Assembly: GCA_018350325.1 (NCBI GenBank)
Contig: JAEVLN010000018.1
Span: forward strand, 128,185-192,184
Source of the DNA: Globodera rostochiensis
Lineage: Eukaryota > Nematoda > Chromadorea > Rhabditida > Heteroderidae
Reading direction: 5' to 3'
Length of the DNA: 64,000 bases
Shown piece after piece: positions 1 to 9,212 of this stretch (positions are counted from its first letter, which is position 1; each line of letters starts with the position of its first letter). The notes below the pieces were generated by a model. That model saw only the letters and a program-made list of their open reading frames with translations, was not told where the DNA came from and did not search any database. Both the position numbers and the translations under genes were made by a program.

Positions 1-18
1 AATGTCATTAAAAAAATT

Positions 19-3000
19 TTAGGAGGCACCAAAAAAGTGTAGTTTCAAACACAAACAACAAACAAACAAAAAATGCCAAAATATGCACGGCACATACATA
101 CATACATTGGCATTTTGTCCCGCCAAAAAGAGTTGGGATGTATTTGTGCCGCTAATGTCCTCCGGGTCCAGAATGTACTGGTGCATTGGCAATGTGGCCA
201 GCCATTGCATCATCCTGCAACAAAACTCGTCCCTTTTTTTTTTGGCACAAAAATAATTACCAATTTTTAATTAAAAAAAACATAATATTATTAAAACAAA
301 ATTAAAAATATTTTCCAATCATTCGTTCAACTCTTACGACTGCGTTTCGCACTCCTCGCGCAAAATGCGTTGCACAATCAACCGGTCGCGCGTCTCCAAA
401 AGTTCCGCCTCTTTCTGTTTAAATTTATAAATAAAATCAAATCAAAAAAAGACCCTCAGGCGGCATTTGGAGCGATTGGCACCGTTACCATTTTACGCCT
501 TTTTTTTGGCAAATTTTTACAAAATTTATAAAGCAATTTCCTTTACAAAATGGCGTCAAATGCGGAAGCATTTATGTAAAATAAAGACTACAAAAAGATC
601 GCAATTTACCAAAATATCGAAAACGAATCTTTATCTTTTTCTGAGGGTCCTCCCCCCCCAGCCCCCTCCAAGCACCCCCCAGCGGGCTGAGAGGCTATTG
701 GGGGCGGCGCCACGCCGTCAACCCCCCATATGTGCCAATGCCAACCTCTCCATCACCACCAACCCAACCCAACCACACAACAACACCTCGTCGCCCCAAT
801 GGTTCAGCGAGCCGTGCGTGTGCGCGAAACGCTTCTCATACTGGTCAAAGTGCACCTTCTCTGAAAAAATTGGCCCATTTTTGTTTTATATATTGTTGAT
901 TCATCAAATATTAATATATAAAAGTGTGTTTGGACATATTCCGGCTTTAGCCCAAGTCAAACATATGGCTAGTCGGGCACCCGCCCGCGGTGCCAACCCC
1001 TAATTTCCAAATACTTTTTCGACCATTTTTTAGAGAGTCGGATGCTGGGGGGGGGGGGGGGGGGGGGGGTTCGGTACCAGAGATGTAGCCGGATTCCAGA
1101 CATTTTTGGGTCCGGATTCCGGACACTTTGGCAAAAAAATCCGGAAATTTACAAAAATTGGGAGGATTTTTCATAGTACTACTTATATTTGGATCAGTTA
1201 ATGGTGCAAAACCGCCAAAAAATGGACCAAAAATTGCATCGCAGATGCGCGAATAAATGGTCAAAAAAAAATTAGAAAATTTTCAAATTTTTCGGATTCC
1301 GGACATTTTTGGGCCCGGAATTCCAACCATATTTTTAATGAATCAACCAACAAAAAGAAAAAAACAATGCGTACATACCTAACAGAAGACCGAGCCCGGG
1401 CGCCCGAGGGATGTCCATCTGAAATTGGGAGAGGGAATTAAAAATTCGCTATTTACGCCACAAAATTATTTTTTTTACGAACCCTCTGGCGCAGAAATGA
1501 TCGAACAAGGTCACTTTTGTACATGAAACCGCGCAGCACACAAATGACAGAACCTTAAAAATTGGTAAAATAAATAATGCAAAAAATTTTACAAATAATT
1601 TTTGTCATTTTTTTGAAAAAAATAAATAAAAATACAAAAAAAGAGACCGATCATTTTGCGAATTTGGTGCATGATGAAGCTTTGTCCGTGCACATAACAA
1701 GTGATGAATTCGACCTCGCGATTGTGTATCTGAAAAAAAATTTTATAAAATTTTCAAAAAAAAATTTTTTTTTGAACACAACAGGGTCCATGAAGAGGAA
1801 TGGCTTGTCGCATTTGAAGGAATGCACAAGGCGTTTACATCGTTGATCGTCATGTTCTCTGCAAAACATTTTTGATAGCGTTTTAATGCAAATATTTTTA
1901 TAAATTTTGTCATTTAATCCAAAAAAAATTTTTGGATAATAAATTAATGATTTTTTTTAATATCAGAAAGTGCTAAGTTTTAGGTCTACCAATTTGTTAT
2001 AAATTGTCATTTGTCCCAATTGTGTACGGCGTTGAGGATTTTTTTTTGGTTTTCCCCCGATTTTTTTCAATTAAATTTTTTTTAATTTCCCCCAACAATC
2101 GCGCGGTGTAGTTGAAGTAGTTGTGCGTGCCGCAGAACACCGCCAACAGTTCGTTGATTTGCGCAATACGTTCCGCACTGATGCGATAGGCGTCGGAGGT
2201 TACCTAAAAATTTTCAAAAAATTTTTTTTTACTATTTTTTGTTCAACCTCATCACATCCGGCAAATGCGTAGGTTGGCGTTGTGTAGGAATACGTGCGAC
2301 CATCGCAGCTCTTTTGGGCATGGAATGAAGGCGTCTGAACAGAGCCGGGGTGAGGCGACTTATGTTAGACATTTTAAATTTAAATTTTTAAACATTTTTA
2401 AGAAGCCAAACTAAATTTTTCAAAAAATTTTGCAATAATATTAGCAAAAAAAATTGCTTAAGAAAATGCAATAAAATCCAAAAAAGCACCCCTAAAGATT
2501 GGTTTTTTTTCAAATAAGCCCCCCCCCCCAGTGGCGTATCCAAGGGGGGGGGGGTGGGAATCATCAGGGGAATTCCCCCCCCCCCGAAATGAAATTTGAA
2601 GAAAAAAAAACAAGAGTGGGACCCTTTTGATTTGCACTTGACAATTTTTTGGCCAATTTTCTTAACAAATTGTCACCAAAAATCAAAAAAATTTTCTCGG
2701 CGGCGCCTATCGGCACCGCCGACCTCCTCCGTAAAAATTCGCAAAAAAATTTGCATTTTTGAAAAAATGCACCCCCTAAAATCGAACATTTTTGGGAAAA
2801 ATTGCTTAACACAAAAATGCAATAAAAACGAAAAATGCACCCCTAAGAATCGACCTTTCCCGCCCCCCCCGAAAATTTTTCCTGGCTATGCCCCTGCCCC
2901 CCCCCCCCCGAAAAAAAAGCTTTGGCGACCACTGACTGTGCGTTTGATGCCGAACACGCGAATGTCGTGCGGCAGCAATGCGTTCAGCAATGCAGGCCCG

Positions 3001-4380
3001 TCTCGCAGTAAGTCGTCGTTTCGCGGCAATTCCATCGAGATGATCTGATTTTTGAAAAAAACGGAAGTCAAAAGTTTGCATTAAAAAAACGAGGCGACAA
3101 CAATAACTGTAAATTTGTCAGAAAATTTCGAAGATTTCATTTTGGGTTTTCCCTTTGTTCCCTTTTTTTGGAGGGGGGAGGGGGGCTAACGTGGGGAAAA
3201 AACCGACTCCACTAAATAAAAAATTTCCAAAAAAAAAATTATGCCCTTGTATAGTATTAGACAAGAAAAACTAACATTTGCCGGTCCGCTGGACTCACTG
3301 CAAAACAAAAAAAAAACGCAAATTTTGAAAATTCAAAAAAAAATTTTTCTAAAAAATTTTTTAAAAATCATTACCTGTCGTACAGCTGACACACTTCGAT
3401 CTGTGCGAGCGCAGCGTTGAAAATAAAACGTGTAAGGGTCCGCCCGGTGCGTATCCGTAATAAAATTGTGCTGAAAATGATTTTAAAAAATCAAAAAAGT
3501 GATGCCTTTTAAATTTTTAAGGCAAAAAAAGCTCAATTTCCTCGGTAATGGTAGAGCATTGGGGACCCACGCAAAATTTTTTTAGAAATGTAAGAAGTGT
3601 GTTTTATAGGGTAAAATAATGCGAGGAACACGAATCCGAGCTCGGATTTTGCGAATGTCGAACCCCGAACCCGAATTCGAACATTTTTTGAAGTTTCGGA
3701 CACGTGAAAAATAAAAAAAGTTGAATTTTGACTTTCGAAAAAAGTTCGAATTCGGGTTCCGTGCTCGACATTAACAAAATCCGAGCTTGAATTCGTGTTC
3801 TACGCATATTCTTACCCCAGAAAACATGCATTTAAAATTTTAAACATCCAAAAATTTTTAATTTTTTTTTTCCGACGGGACCCTAAGTCTCTTCTACCAT
3901 TACCAATTCCCCATAAATTTTCTCGTACATTCTTAAAAAATTATTATTTTTTTTCTTAAAAGTCTTCCAAACCTCGCGCATAGCGTTCAGTATATGCGAC
4001 TCAATGGTGGGAAACGTTTTGTCGTCGTTTTGATTCTAAAAAATGAAATTTTGATAAGATTAATCAAAAATTTTCCAAAAAATTGTCCAATTTACCACAA
4101 AAAAAAAACAAAAAAAATTTATTCACTTGCATGCCAAAATAGCGGTGGCCCTGGTAAGAGAGGAGCATGGCATATTTTGTCTTCTTTGGCATTCGCGCTT
4201 TTTTAGGCTGCTCCGATGCCTCCTCCGTCGCTACGAGGCCTTCCTAAAACAAAACAAAACAAAAAAATTCTTGAATTTTTGAAAAACAAACAAAAAACAG
4301 CGAACCCCTTCGGCAGCTGCACGTTTTCGCGTCTCTTTGGCCATCATTTGCATAAAGCTGTTCAACAACCGTTTAAGCAT
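19..4380 (-). CDS. pus-1: tRNA pseudouridine synthase 1 (TruA/PUS1 family), 14 exons, about 422 aa
   Basis: PUS1 isomerises uridine to pseudouridine in tRNAs. Exons on the minus strand: 4306-4380, 4127-4243, 3973-4035, 3375-3470, 2937-3044, 2248-2334, 2097-2203, 1783-1858, 1648-1729, 1483-1553, 1379-1418, 787-860, 338-414 and 19-214; all phases agree. Landmarks in order: LLSYQGHRYFGMQ (strand before the active site), FQRCARTDRSVSAVRQ with the catalytic Asp at about residue 109 (family consensus RTDKGVSA, so Lys-Gly is Arg-Ser here), CDGRTYSYTTPTYAF, HGQSFIMHQIRKMIG, RAPGLGLLLEKVHFDQY and SMMQWLATLPMHQY. Length matches human PUS1. The start at 4380 is the first ATG in frame. The last exon could instead end at a GTATGT donor at about 105, with the stop outside the window. 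It is divergent from the zinc-finger gene at 4922. Introns 1860-3370 carry hAT-type repeat debris. Identity is certain; only the extreme C-terminus is open. Confidence 0.95.
2530..2895. repeat. hAT-type MITE remnant inside PUS1 intron
   Basis: Degraded relative of the element at 6271. The ends read CAGTGGCGTATCCA and TGGCTATGCCCCTG, with C-runs, one GC-rich hairpin (2698-2721) and the words TTGCTTAA..AATGCA..ACCCCTAA inside. It sits between PUS1 exons 5 and 6. Confidence 0.6.
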
Positions 4381-4921
4381 TCAATGATGAGCAAATGGCT
4401 GCGCAGTATTTGAAAGTGGAATAATTTTTAAAAATTGCCTTCATTTATGAGCATAATAAAAAATATGGGAATTTTTTCGGATACGAAAATGTCGAAAAAA
4501 ACGGTTTGGCAGTGTCTGGCATTTTTAAGGCAAAATTGGCACCTAAAATAGGCATCACCAAATCGAAAATTTTAACGCGAAAAGGCTGTTTTTGAGCTTT
4601 TCTCTTCAAAGACTATGCGTAAAAAAATAGTTTATTAAGAAAATTGATCCAGAATTTTAGAAATTTGGGTAAAAATAAGCAAATTTACATTTTGGACATT
4701 TTTTTAGGCAAAAATTCCAAAAAAAATTGAAAAAGTAAGAAAAATGCTTTAAAATTTGGCAACCTGTCTTAAAATTTATTCAAAATTTACACAAAAATCT
4801 TCAAAAAAAGTCGGAAAAGGACGCGTATTCCCCCAAATAAAGTACAAATCTTTGAAAATAAAGGACATTTCAAGGACACATCGAAGCACTTTTTTTTGCC
4901 AATAAATTCTTCTTGCAGAGA
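4381..4921. promoter_or_regulatory. 541-bp divergent intergenic region
   Basis: Lies between the start codons of PUS1 (minus) and the zinc-finger gene (plus), so it must hold both promoters unless they are distal. Very AT-rich with A/T runs; I see no clear TATA box or Inr. A TTCTTGCAG acceptor ends three bases before ATG 4922 and may be a spliced-leader acceptor. Confidence 0.5.
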
Positions 4922-7705
4922 ATGTCGTCGTCAGCTTCCACCACCATAAAGCGTCGAAAATGTTCATTCATTGCGGAATGGGAGACATTGTACGACTTTG
5001 TGAAGCCGAGCAGAAAGGGCAATGGCTATTTTTATTGTACATTCTGTGACAAGGACATAAATGTCGAAACAATGGGCGTTTCGGCCGTCAAATCGCACAA
5101 CGAAAACCGTTTTCACAGACAAATTGCACTTGACAACCAAAAAGCAGCAGCATTGGCAGAGGGTGTGTTGCTCAATTTTTTAAAAAATTAAAAATTTTCA
5201 ACAAGGTCCAAGCCTGTCTGGACATTTTACTAGTACCACTTAATGGGAAAACGGACGTTTCGTCACCGCCTAAGCCAAATTCGGAGTTTCACTACCTAAA
5301 AATGACCGGTGATGAAATATCGTTTTCCCCTAGGCGTTGAAATGTCCGAGTGGTGAAATGTCGTGGAGCCGGTTTAACACCAAAATGAAATTTGTCACTT
5401 TTTGATAAATTTCCATAAAATTGGCAAAAATCAAATTTTACTGGTAACGCCTTATAACCGGATCCGCTCAGTTCGGCGCGATCAGTCATAACATAGTTAT
5501 TAAGAAAGCAAACCAAATAAAATCGGTATCATACAAAAGCTCTCAGAATGCTGAACCTTTGATCAAGCTAAAGCTAACCGATTCGTCTTTTCGAAAAAAA
5601 GTTATAGCTTAAAACGTGTGAAAATTGCCATTTTTCGTGACAGTTTGGCATGGTGACTCATAACTTCCTTTGTTTAAGTCGAATCGCTTAGCTCTTTTCT
5701 ATTATAGAATTTACAGACATGGTGCTTTCAAAATACCAAGAATGTTTGGTTTGAACAAATAAACAAAAAGTTATAACGTTTCAAAACTTGTCGGAGCCGA
5801 ACTGAGCCGCGCCAAAACGAACCCGACCGCCTTATAACAGTACACCGAATCCCCCCCCCCCCAAGAGATTAAATTTGGCCAAAAGGAGTGCCTAAAAACA
5901 AAAATAGGGTCAAAAAAAAGTTCTCTTAATACATAAAAAACATATTTTCAGAAAATTGTCTCCGGCGGCGCTTGTTTCAGAGCTTAGACTTGGAGGGCAC
6001 TGATGCGGCGTCGGAGGCGATTGTTACTGCGTTTGTGACCGAACGCAAACCAATTGATGTTTCGGCACTGTCCACGACAAAGCGTCAATTTGAACGCGGC
6101 ACGGAAACGGCGTCTCCGGCACCACCAGCGAAAAAAGAGGTGCGGATCATTGAATAGATTTAAAAATGCTGGCACTTTTTTAGACGAAGGCTCGCAAACC
6201 CCTAGGGCGAGGACCCTTGGGTTTCATGACAAAAAAAAACAAAAAAATTTTCCTCAAATTATGTTAGAAACAAGGGCGTAGCCAGGGGGGGGGGCTGAGG
6301 GGGCTGCAGCCCCCCCCCCCGAAATGAAATTTGTGAAAAAAAAATCCATAGGGGGACCCTATTGTTTTGCAAAATTGTTCATTTATTTGACCAATTTTCT
6401 TTACAAATCGCTTTTAAAAAAATTTTCCCGGCGGCGCCTATCGGCACCGCCGGGCTCTCCCATTCTAAAAATGTTTTAAAAAATTACCACATTTTTTAAA
6501 TTTTTGGTGCAAATCTCTTAACAAATTGAGTCAAAAACTCAGAAATTTTTCTCGGCGGCGCCTATCGGCACCGCCTCCCCCCCCCCGAAAAATTGCTTAA
6601 GAAAAATGCAATAAAACCCAAAATTGCACCCCTAAAAATCCAACTTTTTGGGGTAAAAAGTCTTTAAGAAAAATGCAATAAAACCCAAAAATGCACCCCT
6701 AAAAATCGATTTTTTTTTTCTTGACTCAGCCCCCCCTGAAAAAAAATCCTGGCTACGCCCTTGGTTAGAAACCCTACTTTTTATATACAAATTTTAAGCA
6801 CAAACATACCGAGGATCAGAAGATTCTGTTGTAAAAAGTAGAGTTTGTAAAATAATTTAAGGAAAAAAATATTTTTTATTGAAAACCCAAAAGGGTCCCC
6901 CACCCCAGGGCCGTATCTAGAGCAACTTTTCGGGTGGGGCCAAGCCAAAAGGGGTGCATTTTTCGGTTTTATTGCACTTTTCTTAAGCAATTTTTCCCAA
7001 AAAAAGGTTGGATTTTAGGGGGTGCTTTTTGCATTTAAAAATAGTTCGATTTTTCGTTCAATTTTTTGAGTTTTTTGATGGAATTTGTTAAGAAATTGGC
7101 CCAAAAATTAATAATTTTGCAAATCAAAAGGGTACCCCCCTTGGTTTGCCCGCTTGCCCTTCCCCAGCATACGGCCCTGGTCCCCCCTATGGTTTTGACC
7201 CCTCGGCGTGAAAATCGTCTACCCCCCCCCCCCGTTCCTAAGAAGTGCCAAAATATCTCTTATAAACATAATTAAAACAAAAATTAGATTTTAAGCGCAT
7301 CGAATCGGCGGAGGGCGACGACGACGACAATGGCAATGTGTCGGATTTTGTTCGAAAGAAGCAGTTGATCGATCTGCAAATTTTGGAGGCTGAACTCATT
7401 CAAAAACAGTTGTCCAACTACCAGCGTTGCACTGAGCTTGGCCTACCCGCTTGTGTAAAATTTCAAGAAATTCTTCAATTATAAATTCAAAGAAAGTCCG
7501 CTCTTTTAAGATCCATCTTCCGGCTGCTGGCGCTGGGCCAAGGCGGTCGCAGCAGCAGCAGTGCCGTCGCGTCATCACTTTCTCCAACCCGCACGCGTGC
7601 CAATTTGACGCGGGGCGGCAACGGGCGGACGCGCCGCCCCGTGACGGCGATTTAAATGAAAGCGTTGGCACGTCATGCGAACTGACGGCATTTGCGGACA
7701 TTTAA
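4922..7705 (+). CDS. BED-like zinc-finger protein, tandem copy A, 260 aa
   Basis: Four in-phase exons: 4922-5162, 5952-6139, 7296-7454 and 7511-7705. Exon 1 encodes a C-x2-C-x16-H-x5-H finger (YFYCTFCDKD... SHNENRFH), resembling BED/hAT-type fingers that bind DNA. Exons 2-4 are acidic and low in complexity: SLDLEGTDAASEAIVTAF, TETASPAPPAKKE, then EAELIQKQLSNYQRCTELGL (probably helical) and a basic/Pro tail ending DGDLNESVGTSCELTAFADI. The C-terminal half is shared with copy B at 9213, including intron positions and the donor TGT|GTAAAA versus CGT|GTAAAA. The fingers are not alike. A complete hAT MITE lies in intron 2. Function unknown; a DNA-binding regulator or an exapted transposase fragment are both possible. 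Confidence 0.78.
5460..5815. repeat. Dispersed AAGTTATAAC / CGCTTAGCT vocabulary repeat
   Basis: In intron 1 of copy A. Contains GATCCGCTCAGTTCGGCG, TTTGATCAAGC, AAAGCTAACCGATTCG, AAAAAAGTTATAGC and AATCGCTTAGCT. Close relatives are at 32600-32870 and 34860-35110; the inner words also occur at 12240-12430, 40000-40200, 47110-47460 and 48000-48150. Confidence 0.7.
6271..6773. mobile_element. Complete non-autonomous hAT element (CAAGGGCGTAGCCAGG family)
   Basis: 503 bp. TIRs are CAAGGGCGTAGCCAGG and its complement CCTGGCTACGCCCTTG, flanked by a perfect 8-bp duplication GTTAGAAA (6263-6270 and 6774-6781). It contains two GC-rich hairpins (6429-6452, 6553-6575), C/G runs next to the TIRs and repeated AAATGCAATAAAACCC words. 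No coding capacity. Inserted in intron 2 of copy A. Confidence 0.92.
6906..7179. mobile_element. Related hAT-like element (CAGGGCCGTATC family)
   Basis: Ends CAGGGCCGTATCTAG and AGCATACGGCCCTG; interior shares AAAATGCA, TTAAGCAATTTT and related words with the element at 6271. Target duplication unclear in C-rich flanks. Only about 130 bp from the previous element, in the same intron. Confidence 0.7.
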
Positions 7706-9212
7706 AAATTCATATTTTTTTGTGATAAAATATAAAAAATATACATATTGTGTCAGTGTCAACCCATTTGATTTGATCAAAACCCTCTTTCTATATATAC
7801 ATACACACATTAACCTGCGCGAACTCAAATTTAATCACCAATTAATTGATGCTAAATAGGGCGATTAAACAAATTATTTTCACTAGTGAACCCCTGGGGG
7901 AGGGAGGGGGGGGGGGGGAGGGGGGAGGGGGAGAGTTTTCCGTCTCCCAGTTTAAACCCGGATTTTTTGGTCCCGGAAAATTCCATTTTTGTGTTAATAT
8001 AATTCTGCTCATCATTGTTTTTGTCAGTAATAAAAACAGTTTTTTGATTTTATTGGTTTTCTGTTAATAGCAACAACTCCTTTTTTTTTTGCATTCGTAT
8101 ATGTTAGAGCCCGGCGGGAACGGGATTCCCGCGGGAAAAGTACGGGAATCCCGGTCCCGTTCCCGTCTTTTTCGCCGGGCGGGATTTTTTACGGGAACGG
8201 GAAAAAGACGGGATTCCCGTCCCGTTCTTTTTGAAAACCCCGTTCCCGTTCCCGGAAATTTTATTTCAGTATTTTTCCCGTTCCCGTTTATTTTTCTTGG
8301 CGAAATGTTTTCAAAAATTTAACAATTTTGTACCAATTTTCATCACAAAAATGCTTAAATTTCAAAATTTTTTAACGGCGGCGCCTATCGGCACCGCCGA
8401 ACCCACCCAAAATGTGCCATATTCTGTTGGTTTCTGATTTTCTGAATCAATTAAGATTTCAAAAGCTTAAAAAAACTACCGTATTTTTAAGATTTTGGTT
8501 GCAAATCTCTTATCAAATTGAGCAAAAAATGCAAAATTTTCTCGGCGGCGCCTATCGGCACCGCCGACCCTCCCCACCCCCCTCCACCTCGAGAAAAGAA
8601 ATTCTCAAAAATTTGAATTTTGAAAAATTCGCAAATCGGAAAAAATTCGAAAATTTTGAGCAATTTTCTTAACAAAAATGTTTTAAAATTTTCCGACGGC
8701 GCCTATCGGCGTTGTCGGACCCTCCAATTGTATATCAGAAATTTATCTCAAAGTGCCCGCCAAAAAAATTTCGAAAAATTCTTAGTTTAAAAATTTTCAA
8801 AATTTTTCCCGTTCCCGCGGGATTCCCATTAAAAATTGAACGGGATTTCTACGGGAACGGGAAAAAGACGGGATTCCCGTTCGGGATTCCCGTCCCGTTC
8901 TTTTTGAAAACCCCGTTCTCGTTCCCGGAAATTTTTTTTTACCGGGCTCTAGTATATGTCAGGGGATGGGAATCGCTATCGGCGAAGTTTATCGCCTTTT
9001 TGGGCATATCGCGTTGGAAAATTTATCGCCTTTTTGGGGCATATTGCGTTGGAAAATGGGGGCACCCACTAACGGTTGGTTTTTTAACTCTCTGGTCAAT
9101 ACCATTAGCAAAAATAATTTAATTTTTCATAACATAACATTTTTCTCGTCTGCCGACCATTAGAGATCAGTCAAAACTTTCTGTAATATATCAATTTTGT
9201 TTTATCAGATAA
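7706..9212. other. Spacer between the tandem zinc-finger genes
   Basis: No supported gene. Holds a G-rich tract (7892-7932), the 847-bp element at 8105, and a short near-duplicated segment (about 8970-9060, repeated TTATCGCCTTTTTGGG). Confidence 0.6.
8105..8951. mobile_element. hAT MITE with self-similar GGGAACGGGATTCCCG interior
   Basis: TIRs TAGAGCCCGG and CCGGGCTCTA, flanked by perfect 8-bp copies of GTATATGT (8097-8104 and 8952-8959). Both ends are built from reiterated CGGGAACGGGA / TCCCGTTCCCG words; the middle carries three copies of the GC hairpin (8376, 8543 and a degenerate one near 8694). A truncated relative is at 50120-50255. Confidence 0.92.
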
